Positions 28,528 through 38,366 of a stretch of 64,000 nucleotides of DNA are shown here, one piece after another. The DNA comes from Methylophaga sp. GTDB taxonomy: Bacteria; Pseudomonadota; Gammaproteobacteria; Nitrosococcales; Methylophagaceae. Each line of letters opens with the position of its first letter. Position 1 is the stretch's first letter. The stretch covers positions 248,001-312,000 of the forward strand of contig PAJP01000025.1 in assembly GCA_002706095.1 (NCBI GenBank). Direction: 5' to 3'. The notes beneath the pieces were generated by a model. The model was not told where the DNA came from, did no database searches, and worked only from the letters and a program-made list of their open reading frames with translations. The translations under genes were made by a program, and so were the position numbers.

Positions 28528-28878
28528 TTATTCCGACCAGACTGCATATTCATTACCATTTGGATCTGTAAAATGAAAACGGCGTCCACCGGGGAATGAA
28601 AAAATGTCTTTAACAATTTCTCCACCAGCCGCTTTTACGTGTTCAAGGGTAGCCTCTAACGTTTCGCTATAAAGCACAATCAACACGCTACCAGCATCTT
28701 GAGTCGATGAAAGTGGCGTTCTATAAAATCCACCATCAATACCCGCGTCTTCGATGGCCATATAATCTGGACCATAATCGACAAATTTCCACCCGAACAC
28801 ATTACTAAAAAAAGCTTTGGTTTTGTCTAAATCCTGAGAGGGGATTTCAAGGTAGTTAATTTTTCCCGTTTGTTTCAT
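28528..28878 (-). CDS. VOC/glyoxalase-family protein
   Basis: A 116-residue single-module vicinal-oxygen-chelate protein: INYLEIPSQDLDKTKAFFSNVFGWKF at the N-terminus and FHFTDPNGNEYAVWSE at the C-terminus. Substrate unknown. It is transcribed away from fecI; the 183-bp intergenic region between them contains a Fur box and a spaced inverted repeat. Confidence 0.82.
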   Translation of the reverse strand: MKQTGKINYLEIPSQDLDKTKAFFSNVFGWKFVDYGPDYMAIEDAGIDGGFYRTPLSSTQDAGSVLIVLYSETLEATLEHVKAAGGEIVKDIFSFPGGRRFHFTDPNGNEYAVWSE

Positions 28879-29014
28879 TCTTTTCTCCGGCAGTATCGCT
28901 TAAGTTGAGACATTAACTGTAAATCTGTTTTATAGATGGAATAATACAGTTGTATGCAAATGTAATAAATTTGCTTTCTAATAAAAACAAAAGTTTGCAT
29001 ACGATATGTGTTTA

Positions 29015-29033
29015 AATGATAATAGTTATCATT
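29015..29033. promoter_or_regulatory. Fur box upstream of fecI-fecR-receptor operon
   Basis: The 19-bp sequence AATGATAATAGTTATCATT is a perfect palindrome around a central base and closely matches the Fur consensus built from GATAAT units. It ends 28 bp before the fecI start, where bound Fur would block transcription when iron is sufficient. Confidence 0.85.
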
Positions 29034-29061
29034 AATATCTTTTACGGTTTCACCGCTGAAC

Positions 29062-29610
29062 ATGTCGAGTAATAAACAGATTGCTTTTAATCAGCTGAGT
29101 GATGAAAGCAGTTTCATCACCTCGTTGTATGAAAATCATCACTATTGGTTGACTGGATGGTTATGTAAAAAATTAGGCTGTTCACAAAATGCCAAAGATC
29201 TCACACAGGACACCTTTGTTAATGTTATCAGTAAGCAAAGAGATTTAACTCAAATCGAAGAACCTCGTCCTTGGTTGCTGACCATTGCCAAACGCTTATT
29301 AATTGATAAACGGCGCCGCTCTTTATTGGAACAAGCGTATTTAGAAGAGTTAAAAGTTAGCTTGGATGATGCTGAACCAATACCATCAGCAGAAGATGTT
29401 TATGTGGCGATCAATGCATTGGATAATATTTCTCAGGCGTTAGATAAGTTACCTATACATGTCAGACAAGCTTTTATTCTTCGGCATATTGATGGTTTAA
29501 CCCAGTCTGCTATTGCCAAAAAACTGGGTGTATCCACAAGCATGGTGCAGAAGTATTTGATTCAAAGTTTAGTCGCCTGTCAGCAGGTGTTTGAAACAGA
29601 GTCGTATTAA
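29062..29610 (+). CDS. fecI: FecI-like ECF sigma factor
   Basis: A 182-residue extracytoplasmic-function sigma factor. Region 2 is seen in LTQDTFVNVISKQRDLTQIEEPRPWLLTIAKRLLIDKRRR and region 4 in LPIHVRQAFILRHIDGLTQSAIAKKLGVSTSMVQKYL. It sits in the classic order fecI-fecR-TonB receptor and overlaps fecR by 1 nt (TAATG). A Fur box precedes it, so it should be iron-repressed. Confidence 0.92.
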   Translation: MSSNKQIAFNQLSDESSFITSLYENHHYWLTGWLCKKLGCSQNAKDLTQDTFVNVISKQRDLTQIEEPRPWLLTIAKRLLIDKRRRSLLEQAYLEELKVSLDDAEPIPSAEDVYVAINALDNISQALDKLPIHVRQAFILRHIDGLTQSAIAKKLGVSTSMVQKYLIQSLVACQQVFETESY

Positions 29611-30608
29611 TGTCCACGAATTCATCAGTTGAAAGGACAGATTCGGAAAATATCTCTACTCAAGCTGCAGAGTGGCTTGTGTTAATGTCTGATGAAGAAA
29701 ACCCACCGTCAGCAACACAAAAACAAGCCTTCTTTGACTGGAAAAACCGGGATCCGCGCCATGCCGATGCGGTGGATAAGTTAAACGCCATGTTGGGCAG
29801 TATTCAGCAATTCCCCCGGTCAGCATCGAAGGCGGCATTATCTGTCTCGGTCAATGACAGACATCATCAACATTCCTGGCAAACCCTGGCAAAAACATTT
29901 GTGCTGCTAATGGTCGTTTTTCTGCCAATACTTACTTGGTTGCCAAATAGCATTACACTGATGATGGCTGATAAAAAAACAGATGTGGGACAATGGCAAT
30001 CCTTCACCCTGGCAGATAATTCAATTATTACACTGAGTAGTGATAGTGCTATTAATGTCGATTTTAATAACACTCAACGAACCATTCATCTGTTGAAAGG
30101 GGAAATACGAGTCAAGGTCAGTAAAAATCCGCAGCGACCGTTTGTGGTGAGAACAGAGCACGGTCGTCTCACCGCTCTGGGTACAGAGTTTAGTGTGGAT
30201 AAGCGGGACGATTACAGTTTACTGAAAGTGATCGAATCTAGTGTAGCGGCGACCTGTCAGCGACAAGGGTGTGATGTTAAACCTCTTCACCCAGGCCAGC
30301 AGATTCGTGTTTATGAAGAACATCTGGGGAAGGTTACTGACTTTAGTGTCAGCGATGCCAGCTTGATGTGGGACAAACACCAGTTAATGGTGGATGGTAT
30401 GCCGTTAGGGGATGTGCTTGCGATTCTGAGTCGTTTTCATAAAGGGTATATCTACTTTGATGATCAACCGTTAGATAATTATCATGTCTCAGCGGTACTG
30501 CCTCTAGATAAGCCGCTTGAGGCATTAGCCTTATTAGCAGATTCATTCCCAATAAAAGTCAGCACACTCACTCCGTGGTGGACAACGATTACTACGACAT
30601 CAAAATAA
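29610..30608 (+). CDS. fecR: FecR-like anti-sigma/signal-transducing membrane protein
   Basis: A 332-residue FecR-type regulator with an N-terminal cytoplasmic sigma-binding part (AEWLVLMSDEENPPSATQKQAFFDWKNRDPRHADAV), a single membrane span around residues 97-118 and a periplasmic FecR domain (FTLADNSIITLSSDSAINVDF). The C-terminal secretin/TonB-like region contacts the receptor's signalling domain. It relays receptor occupancy to FecI. Confidence 0.92.
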   Translation: MSTNSSVERTDSENISTQAAEWLVLMSDEENPPSATQKQAFFDWKNRDPRHADAVDKLNAMLGSIQQFPRSASKAALSVSVNDRHHQHSWQTLAKTFVLLMVVFLPILTWLPNSITLMMADKKTDVGQWQSFTLADNSIITLSSDSAINVDFNNTQRTIHLLKGEIRVKVSKNPQRPFVVRTEHGRLTALGTEFSVDKRDDYSLLKVIESSVAATCQRQGCDVKPLHPGQQIRVYEEHLGKVTDFSVSDASLMWDKHQLMVDGMPLGDVLAILSRFHKGYIYFDDQPLDNYHVSAVLPLDKPLEALALLADSFPIKVSTLTPWWTTITTTSK

Positions 30609-30684
30609 TAAAATGATGTTCTTGGTGGTGATTTCCTTATCTCATTCGTCAACGTTAATAAGACAAATGAAATAAGGGAGTCTC

Positions 30685-33072
30685 ATGTTTATCAATCGTT
30701 TTCTTTCACCAGCACGGTTTCGCTATAGCCTGATGGTGTTTTTATTAAGCTGGCTTTCCATTGCTTCGGCAGTAGAGAGTGGCAAAAAGCCAATTGACAT
30801 TGCTGCAGGTTTTTTATCAATCAGTCTCACTCAACTTGCCAGTCAGGCAGATATATCCATCGTGGTGAATACCGATCTGGTAAAAAATAAATCAGCAAAA
30901 GCAATTAAAGGTTTATACACGCCAGAGAATGCGTTAGCTACATTATTAAGCGGTCATAACCTTAAAGCAGAAAATACCGGGACAGGCTTTGTGATTAAAG
31001 CTGTAGCAAATGATGAAGTGGTATTAAATGCCATTGATATCAATGCAAAAGTAGTAAGAAAGTCATTACAAACGGAAAAGTACGCCGGTGGTCAGGTAGC
31101 CAAACAAGGTCGTGTCGGTATCTTAGGTAATCGCGATGTGATGGATACTCCGTTTAATATGACTAACTTCACCAGTGATTATATTGACGATATACAAGCA
31201 GAGACATTAGCCGATGTAGTGGCGACAGATCCTTCAATTAGAACAGCACATGTGAGTGGTGGCATGCTGGATTCTTTCCGTATTCGTGGGTTTACTATGA
31301 ATGAAGGTAATTTAGGCGATATCGCCTTTGATGGTGTGTATGGTGTGGCTTCTAATTACCGGGTGTTGGCTGATTATGTCGACAGAGTCGAGGTTATAAA
31401 AGGCCCAGCGTCTATGATCTATGGCATCTCACCAAACAGTAGTGTTGGCGGCAGTATCAATATCGTGCCCAAACGTGCTCTGGATGAAGACTTAACACGA
31501 CTTACCGCATCTTACGCTTCTGATAGTCAGTTAAAAGGCCATCTTGATCTGAGTCGACGTTTTGGTGATGACGAGCAATTTGGGGTCAGATTTAACGGTA
31601 CTGTCAGTGATGGTGATACCGAACGTGAAAACCAATCACGCGAGGTCGAGTCATGGGCCTTAGCTCTGGATTATCAAGGCGAAAAACTGAGAGTGACAGC
31701 CGATCTAATTCATCAAAAAGAAGATCTCGATGCCCCATTGCGCCATCTCTGGTTAGCCAGTGGTGTGGATGTCCCATCGGCCCCGGATGGTGAACATAAT
31801 ATTACTCAGGACTGGGAATGGTCGAAGGTGGATGACAAATCATTACTGGTCAAAGCCGAATATGATATCCATGACCAATTAACCTTCTTTGCTGATATCG
31901 GTGGAGGCAGAACCCGTGTATCCAGATTATTTGGCTACCCTAGCATTACGAGTGCATCTGGTGATGTGACCGTTACACCAAGTAATGCGGATTTTAATGT
32001 GGATAGATATACCGTCAGTACCGGCCTGAGAGGCTGGTTTGACACGGGTATGATTAATCACAATATGACGCTGCAATTAACCGAGTATCGCGATCAGCTC
32101 GAAAAAGCGACGATCAATGCCAGTTCTTCCTATTTAAATAATCTGTATTCACCGACCGATCAGGCTGAGATTATAGTTGCTAATCCGCAGCATGCGCCCA
32201 GAGTCAGTGAGAGTCGGCTGCGGGGGATTGCCTTAGCAGATACTTTGTCTATTCTGGATGACAGAGTGCAACTGACATTGGGCGTCAGAAGGCAGCAGGT
32301 GGAATCAGACAGCTTTAATGCCAGCACAGGTGCCGTCACCACTCATTACAATGAAAGTGCCTTAACACCGATGGTCGGCATAGTATTTAAACCCTGGGAA
32401 AATGTATCGCTTTATGCCAACCGCAGTGAGGGCTTGAGCAAAGGCGATATTGCCCCGGACAGTTCAGCTAATGCTGGAGAAGTGTTTGAGCCTTACAAAA
32501 CCAAGCAATACGAAGTAGGGGCTAAAGTTGATTTTGGTGAGTTTACATCGACAGTCAGCCTGTTTCAGATTGAAAAGCCCAGTTATCAAACAGTGAACAA
32601 TATCTCGTCTGTTTCGGGTGAACAACGTAACCGAGGTATTGAAATGAATGTCTTCGGTCAATTAACGTCGGATATCCGTGTATTAGGTGGTTTCATGTTG
32701 CTGGATGCGGAATTAAATAAAACTAATAATCCTGCAACCAAAGGTAATACACCTGTCGGTGTAGCTGAGCGGCAGGCGAATATCAGTGCCGAATGGGATA
32801 TGCCAATGGTGCCTGAGTTAATCTGGACGGCAAATCTGATATACACCGGCGAACAATACGTGAATCAGACCAATACTCAGAAGATACCCAGCTGGACCCG
32901 GCTCGATTTAGGCGCACGTTATGGTCTGTTGGTGGCCGGTAAAGATGTCACGATTCGTGCCGGTATTCATAATGTCTTTGACCGTGATTACTGGTCTGGT
33001 GTCGATACCTGGAGTGGTATGGCTTATGGTGCGCCACGTACATTCACAGTCTCCACTACCATCGACTTTTAA
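30685..33072 (+). CDS. TonB-dependent transducer/receptor with STN domain
   Basis: A 795-residue outer-membrane receptor. After a signal peptide (to about residue 30) comes an STN signalling domain (IDIAAGFLSISLTQLASQADISIVVN), then the plug (VMDTPFNMTNFTSDYIDD, ADVVATDPSIRT, VDRVEVIKGPASMIYG) and a 22-strand barrel ending in F. The STN domain and the fecIR genes mark it as a transcription-inducing siderophore receptor, closer to hydroxamate-type receptors than to citrate FecA by general look. No siderophore synthesis genes are nearby. Confidence 0.92.
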   Translation: MFINRFLSPARFRYSLMVFLLSWLSIASAVESGKKPIDIAAGFLSISLTQLASQADISIVVNTDLVKNKSAKAIKGLYTPENALATLLSGHNLKAENTGTGFVIKAVANDEVVLNAIDINAKVVRKSLQTEKYAGGQVAKQGRVGILGNRDVMDTPFNMTNFTSDYIDDIQAETLADVVATDPSIRTAHVSGGMLDSFRIRGFTMNEGNLGDIAFDGVYGVASNYRVLADYVDRVEVIKGPASMIYGISPNSSVGGSINIVPKRALDEDLTRLTASYASDSQLKGHLDLSRRFGDDEQFGVRFNGTVSDGDTERENQSREVESWALALDYQGEKLRVTADLIHQKEDLDAPLRHLWLASGVDVPSAPDGEHNITQDWEWSKVDDKSLLVKAEYDIHDQLTFFADIGGGRTRVSRLFGYPSITSASGDVTVTPSNADFNVDRYTVSTGLRGWFDTGMINHNMTLQLTEYRDQLEKATINASSSYLNNLYSPTDQAEIIVANPQHAPRVSESRLRGIALADTLSILDDRVQLTLGVRRQQVESDSFNASTGAVTTHYNESALTPMVGIVFKPWENVSLYANRSEGLSKGDIAPDSSANAGEVFEPYKTKQYEVGAKVDFGEFTSTVSLFQIEKPSYQTVNNISSVSGEQRNRGIEMNVFGQLTSDIRVLGGFMLLDAELNKTNNPATKGNTPVGVAERQANISAEWDMPMVPELIWTANLIYTGEQYVNQTNTQKIPSWTRLDLGARYGLLVAGKDVTIRAGIHNVFDRDYWSGVDTWSGMAYGAPRTFTVSTTIDF

Positions 33073-33078
33073 GACATG

Positions 33079-33111
33079 CCTCTCTTGTTGTTATGACAAG
33101 GGAGGTTTTCT
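33079..33111 (+). terminator. rho-independent terminator after TonB receptor
   Basis: The arms CCTCTCTTGT (33079-33088) and ACAAGGGAGG (33096-33105) pair over 10 bp with one G-U, with a 7-nt loop followed by TTTTCT. It lies 7 nt after the receptor stop. Confidence 0.85.
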
Positions 33112-33176
33112 CTATGTTGATGTCATAGGTTTTACACTGCAGAATGCTGCTCTGAAAATTTTTGATTGAAATAATA

Positions 33177-33617
33177 ATGCGGATTGAAAAAGCAACAAAA
33201 ACAGACTATCAAAAATTGATTGAAATATGGGAAAGCTCTGTTAGAGCAACTCATGACTTTCTGGCTGAGCAGGATCTTCAGGCATTGAAACCATTGATAT
33301 TGGAAAACTATTTTGATGTGGTTGAGTTAAATATTGCTAAACGTGATGATGGTGAAATAGTCGGATTTTGTGGTGTGAGTGATGACAATATTGAAATGTT
33401 GTTCGTTTCACCAGAAGCAAGAGGACAGAGAGTTGGGGTAAGACTTGCTACTCACGCAATAAATGACCTCGGTGCAAATAAGGTCGATGTGAATGAACAA
33501 AACAGACAGGCATTAGGCTTTTATGAGCACATTGGTTTTGCCGTGGTTGGACGTTCAGCTGTTGATGGTCAGGGTAAACCTTATCCATTGCTGCATATGC
33601 AACTAGCAGAACGTTAA
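33177..33617 (+). CDS. GNAT acetyltransferase, YjaB-like
   Basis: A 146-residue GNAT enzyme resembling E. coli YjaB: IWESSVRATHDFL near the N-terminus, the acetyl-CoA loop EARGQRVGVRLA, and VDVNEQNRQALGFYEHIGF followed by GRSAVDGQGKPYPLLHM. The substrate is unknown. The ATG at 33177 gives the family N-terminus; a TTG 15 nt upstream is possible. Confidence 0.85.
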   Translation: MRIEKATKTDYQKLIEIWESSVRATHDFLAEQDLQALKPLILENYFDVVELNIAKRDDGEIVGFCGVSDDNIEMLFVSPEARGQRVGVRLATHAINDLGANKVDVNEQNRQALGFYEHIGFAVVGRSAVDGQGKPYPLLHMQLAER

Positions 33618-33635
33618 CGCTGCTTATATTGAAAA

Positions 33636-34073
33636 ATGAAGATTAAAACAATCACTGCCGATGAAACATTAAGCTTAAGAAGTGAAGTTCTGCGTTCTGG
33701 TAAACCGCTTGCTCAATGTGTGTTTGAGGGTGATAAGGCTGTCACTACCAGACATTTTGGTGCTGTGGATGAAAAAGGCACTATCGTAGGAGTTGTATCA
33801 GTTTATTTGAAGGATAATCCTTTGCTTAAGCAGACTAACACCTATCAAATAAGGGCGATGGCGACAGCGACAAATTATCGAGGTAAAGGGCTTGGAAAAG
33901 CACTATTGAGTGCTGCAGAAGACTATGCAGAATCGCAAGATGCAGAGCTAATCTGGGCTAATGCCAGAAGCACAGCAATGGGTTTCTATACAAACTCAGG
34001 TTATAAGCAGGCTTCCAAAGAGTTTATTATTCCAGAAATCGGCCCACACTTTTTAGTGACTAAAGTCTTGTAA
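33636..34073 (+). CDS. GNAT-family acetyltransferase
   Basis: A 145-residue GNAT protein with the acetyl-CoA-binding motif IRAMATATNYRGKGLGKALLSAAEDYA and a C-terminal ANARSTAMGFYTNSGYKQ. The N-terminal RSEVLRSGKPLAQCVFEGD resembles a common uncharacterised branch. It is 18 nt after the YjaB-like gene, so the two probably form a pair. Confidence 0.85.
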   Translation: MKIKTITADETLSLRSEVLRSGKPLAQCVFEGDKAVTTRHFGAVDEKGTIVGVVSVYLKDNPLLKQTNTYQIRAMATATNYRGKGLGKALLSAAEDYAESQDAELIWANARSTAMGFYTNSGYKQASKEFIIPEIGPHFLVTKVL

Positions 34074-34107
34074 TAAACACATTGTTATTCGCTTTTTAGT
34101 TCTAATC

Positions 34108-37100
34108 TTATGTCGTTGATATCTCTTTTTTTCTGGAAGAAAAGCGTTCAGCCCAGTTCAATACTGTAATTAATAAACTGGGTAAAAAGGTCAGTGTGAC
34201 AATCATTGAACATAAAATCCCAACCAGTACCACGATACCGACACCGCGATAGAGCTCAGTACCAGCACCTGGAATAAAGACTAAAGGTGCTAGACCAAAT
34301 ACGGTAGTGGCAGTGGACATCAAAATTGGACGTAAGCGCGTGGCAACGGCCTGATTGACGGCATCACGAACCGATACAGCTTTATCTTCCAAATTTCTTC
34401 GTGCCTGTTCAACAATCAGAATCGGGTTATTGACGACTGTACCCAGTAAAATCACAAAACCGAGCATGGTAATCATATCGAATGGCTGGATAATCGCTGG
34501 AACACCAAATAAATTAAGTAAAGGCCCAGCAGCATTGACCGCCGCTAAGCCAACAATACCACCGGCGATGCCTAGAGGGACTGTCGCGAGAATCAGCAAT
34601 GGATACCACCAGTGACTAAAAATAGCGACCAGCAGCAAATAAATAAGAATTAAGGCAATGACCAGGTTGCCTGATAAGGATTCACGAGTGGCATCTAACT
34701 GATCGGCGGCCCCTGAAATGCTGATAGACACACCTTTTGCCACTTCACCCTCTGCCTGCATATTGGGCAGCATTTGAGTACGAACCTGATTCACGGCAGT
34801 TTCCAGCGCGATCTCTCTTGGCGGAATAATCAATAAAGTGACGGTACGACGACCATTCACACGTCGTAACTGATCGCTATCAACTGTATCCACAATATTG
34901 GCTAGTGCATTTAAGGGTAAAACAGTCCCTTGTGGCGTCATGATAGGCACATTAGCCAGTGAGGACAGGGTTTGGTTTTGTCCGGCGGTGCTGAAGATGA
35001 ACATATCAATTTTGTCATCATTCATAAAAAACTCGTCCACATAAGCGCCATCACTCAGTGCCGCGACTGTGTAACCAAAATCATCTGCAGACATATTGAT
35101 CTCAGCTAGTCGATCCCAGTTTGGACGAATTTCGACTAAGGGTTGATCTAAAGACAAGGCGGAAGGTTCGGATTCAATCTGTGGGTTACCAAACAGCTTT
35201 TCAGCACGTCTTATCGCGTATTCAGCCGTACTATAGAGGCTTTCCTGATCGGCACCAGAGATATCAAGATTCACGGCTCGTGTGCCGCCTTGGCTGCTGG
35301 AAATAATTGAGCCACGGTTTGAGAAGCCACGCATGCCTGGATATTCCTTAAACATGGATGTCAGTGCATCCATCATGGCCTCTAAGTCTTGTGGTCGAAC
35401 AGGTTCACTCAGAATCCATATTGAGCCTGGATTAATACGCTGAAAATAATATTTCAGGGCGGGTAGTTTGTGTTCACCTTCATCAAATTTATTTGGGTCA
35501 GCCTGCAAGGCTTCACTTAAATGCTGGCGGATATCATCTGCCAGTAAACGCATTTCAGGTAAGTTATAGCCAGGTGGAGCCACCATCATACTGAACGCTT
35601 TCGGTTCCTCACCCTCAGGTAAATATTCGGCCGGTGGAAGTAAATACCAGCCAGCACCCATTGTGCAGGTAAAAATAATGACAATGGAAAGGAGGCGTTT
35701 AAAGGGCGAAGTATTGAGCCAGCTGACCAATTTTAAAATCGGGCCTGGATGACTTAAATCATCACCATGATCACGGTCATCACCAAAGCCAACGCGGGCA
35801 CAAGCAGCAGGTACGACAGCGACGGCGAATAACATGGAGGCTAATATCGCTGTCGATATCGCAATAGCAATATCTGAATAAAGCTGCCCGGCTTCTTCAT
35901 CGACAAATAATACTGGTGCGAATACGAGTACGGTGGTCATGCTGGAGGCCAGTACCGCGGTCCAGACTTCTTTTACGCCAGTGATCGCGGCTTGAATACG
36001 GTCCAGGCCACGTCGGCGCGCCTGCTCAATGCTCTCTAGTACCACAATGGTGTTATCCACTGTCATACCGATAGCAAAGGCGATCCCCGCCAGTGAGATG
36101 ACGTTGATGGTGCGATCAAAGGCTAATAGACCAATAAAAGCAGCAATCGTGCACACCGGCATACCGAGCAGACCAATTACGGTCGCTCTGCCTGAACGCA
36201 AGAATAAATACAGAATAAGTGTCGCGAGAATAGCACCTAGTGCCAGATTCTGTGTGACCTTTTCTACCGAGGCCTGAACATAGCGAACATCATCACCAAT
36301 TAACGAAATCGTTAAGCCGTTAGGATGAAGTTGATCTTGCCGAATTTCATCCACTTCTTTCAGCATGGCCTGTTTGATATCAATAACGTTTGAGCCTGTT
36401 TCACGTTTTACTGCCATGGTCAGTGCGGCTTCGTCATTGACGATGGATAAGCCCCGTACTTCATAATGATCTAGGCGGACTTCCGCTACGTCTTTGAGTT
36501 TGATGTCGGTGTTATTTCGGTGGGCAAGTGTCAGTTCTTTCAGGCTTTCAACATCCTTAAACCGACCGACCGTTCGAATAAAATAGCGACGCTTACCATC
36601 ATCAAGATCACCGGCTGAGGTATCTCTGTTACGCTCACGAATAGCATCTCGGACATCAGTTAGAGAGAGTCCACGCTGCGCCAGTTTTGCAGGATCAATA
36701 TGGATCTGTATTTGTCTTTCAGCACCACCTCGAAGTTGAACCTCAGACACACCTGCTACACGTTCCATCCTAGGTCTGACATCATCATCGATAAAGTCAG
36801 TGACCATATCCATATCCAGGCTCAGAGGATTGCCAGGCAGTGGGGTCACAGCAAAATACATAAAGGCATTTTCAGAAAATGAACTGCTGTAGAGGCGAGG
36901 TTGATCAACATTTTCGGGATAATTGGAGACCTGACTGAGCGCGTTAGAGACCTCAATTAATGTTTCATTAATATCCACACCAAATGGAAACTCAAGCTCA
37001 ATGGTGGCCTGTCCGGTATCGGCCAGTGACTCCATTCGCGCCAGATTGGGAACACTTCGCAGATAACGCTCTTGTTCTATCAGGATTTCTTTTTCAATAT

Positions 37101-37266
37101 CCTGTGGTGTTGCGCCTGGCCAGCCAGTGACCACACTGACGGTTTGCACATCAAGATCAGGAATCATTTGTACGGGGATACGTTTTGCCGCGGCGATACC
37201 CAGCACCATAATGATCAGAACAATGACCGTAAGCAGCTTTCCGTTTCTAATGGGGGCTTCAAGCAT
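34108..37266 (-). CDS. RND efflux transporter permease
   Basis: A 1052-residue inner-membrane pump with the 12-helix, two-porter-loop AcrB-like architecture. It has an N-terminal helix (GKLLTVIVLIIMVLGIAA), porter motif TGWPGATPQDIEKEI, TM4 segment IGMTVDNTIVVLE and TM10 segment LGTVVNNPILIVEQAR. TM4 has D-N where AcrB has D407-D408, and TM10 has N where AcrB has K940, a pattern seen in other RND branches. It follows its adaptor by 17 nt; no TolC-like gene is nearby. Substrate unknown. Confidence 0.9.
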   Translation of the reverse strand: MLEAPIRNGKLLTVIVLIIMVLGIAAAKRIPVQMIPDLDVQTVSVVTGWPGATPQDIEKEILIEQERYLRSVPNLARMESLADTGQATIELEFPFGVDINETLIEVSNALSQVSNYPENVDQPRLYSSSFSENAFMYFAVTPLPGNPLSLDMDMVTDFIDDDVRPRMERVAGVSEVQLRGGAERQIQIHIDPAKLAQRGLSLTDVRDAIRERNRDTSAGDLDDGKRRYFIRTVGRFKDVESLKELTLAHRNNTDIKLKDVAEVRLDHYEVRGLSIVNDEAALTMAVKRETGSNVIDIKQAMLKEVDEIRQDQLHPNGLTISLIGDDVRYVQASVEKVTQNLALGAILATLILYLFLRSGRATVIGLLGMPVCTIAAFIGLLAFDRTINVISLAGIAFAIGMTVDNTIVVLESIEQARRRGLDRIQAAITGVKEVWTAVLASSMTTVLVFAPVLFVDEEAGQLYSDIAIAISTAILASMLFAVAVVPAACARVGFGDDRDHGDDLSHPGPILKLVSWLNTSPFKRLLSIVIIFTCTMGAGWYLLPPAEYLPEGEEPKAFSMMVAPPGYNLPEMRLLADDIRQHLSEALQADPNKFDEGEHKLPALKYYFQRINPGSIWILSEPVRPQDLEAMMDALTSMFKEYPGMRGFSNRGSIISSSQGGTRAVNLDISGADQESLYSTAEYAIRRAEKLFGNPQIESEPSALSLDQPLVEIRPNWDRLAEINMSADDFGYTVAALSDGAYVDEFFMNDDKIDMFIFSTAGQNQTLSSLANVPIMTPQGTVLPLNALANIVDTVDSDQLRRVNGRRTVTLLIIPPREIALETAVNQVRTQMLPNMQAEGEVAKGVSISISGAADQLDATRESLSGNLVIALILIYLLLVAIFSHWWYPLLILATVPLGIAGGIVGLAAVNAAGPLLNLFGVPAIIQPFDMITMLGFVILLGTVVNNPILIVEQARRNLEDKAVSVRDAVNQAVATRLRPILMSTATTVFGLAPLVFIPGAGTELYRGVGIVVLVGILCSMIVTLTFLPSLLITVLNWAERFSSRKKEISTT

Positions 37267-37283
37267 GATGAAATGACACCTGG

Positions 37284-38366
37284 TTATTGTTCTTGGTCAA
37301 CAAGCGTGACGTTTTCTCCGTCTCGTAAAACTTCATTACCACGTGTGACGACCTTATCTTCTAATGTGATGCCTGACAGAATGGTGACACCCTGACTGCT
37401 TTGGTTGCCAATCTGGACTTTCTGACGCTTAGCTATGCCATTCTCAACAATAAAAACACTATAGCCTCCGTCAGGATGTAGCAGTAAAGCATCGCGTGGG
37501 ATGATGATGCGCTGTTGAGTTTGCTGATTATCATTGAGTCCAATGATGGCTTGGGCAGAGGTGCCAGGTAATAAGCTAATGTCGCCAGTATCAATCAGAA
37601 TTCGGACTAAAAAAGCTCTTGCCTGAGGATCGCTGACCGGCACAATGGCATTGATGGTGCCTTTGAAGCGTTTATCTGGAAAAACATCGGGAATGACTTC
37701 TACCTGATTTTGCTGGTTAATTTCTGAAAAACGTTCTTGAGGGACTTTGACATCTAAGCGGACTTTATCGGTCGCCACCAGTTCCAGCACAGTGGTACCT
37801 CGATTGACCCATTCACCCACCTCAGTCAGTTTAGCGCTGATAACCCCAGAAAAGGGAGCTGGAAGATGATGACGTGCTAACTGTTCCTGAGCAGATGCTT
37901 CAGCTGCCTTGGCTGCCATAAGTGCAGCTTCAGAGAGATTTAAACTTGATAAACGGCTGGCATTTTCACTCGCTGAAATATAATTTTTCTCACGTAAACC
38001 TTTGGCTTCATTAACCAGGCGCTCTGCTTCATCACGAGCCGCTTTTGCTTCAGCGGTCGCCGCTCTTGCCTGAGCGAGCACTTGTTTAGATAAAGCGGGA
38101 TCAAGTTCGAGTAAAATGTCTCCTTTTTTTACCTGACTGCCAGCATCCACTAATACAGTTGAAACCAAGCCATCTACACGGGGTGAGAGCATGGCTCGCT
38201 TTTCAGCGGTGAGGGTTCCTGAGAGTGTTAAGTTATCACTTACTTTCGATTTCTCTGGTGATAAAACTGAAACAGGTGTTTCAGCATAGAGATTTGATGT
38301 ACTGAGAAAACCAGACAAAACAAACAAAAATAGGCAGACTCTTTTCCAATGATAATGATTCTTCAT
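37284..38366 (-). CDS. RND efflux membrane-fusion (adaptor) protein
   Basis: A 360-residue periplasmic adaptor. After a signal peptide come a lipoyl half-motif (SPRVDGLVSTVLVDAGSQVKKGDILLELD), an alpha-hairpin rich in Ala/Glu, the second lipoyl half (APFSGVISAKLTEVGEWVNRG), and beta-barrel and membrane-proximal domains. No lipobox is seen. It bridges the RND permease downstream to an outer-membrane channel encoded elsewhere. Confidence 0.9.
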   Translation of the reverse strand: MKNHYHWKRVCLFLFVLSGFLSTSNLYAETPVSVLSPEKSKVSDNLTLSGTLTAEKRAMLSPRVDGLVSTVLVDAGSQVKKGDILLELDPALSKQVLAQARAATAEAKAARDEAERLVNEAKGLREKNYISASENASRLSSLNLSEAALMAAKAAEASAQEQLARHHLPAPFSGVISAKLTEVGEWVNRGTTVLELVATDKVRLDVKVPQERFSEINQQNQVEVIPDVFPDKRFKGTINAIVPVSDPQARAFLVRILIDTGDISLLPGTSAQAIIGLNDNQQTQQRIIIPRDALLLHPDGGYSVFIVENGIAKRQKVQIGNQSSQGVTILSGITLEDKVVTRGNEVLRDGENVTLVDQEQ

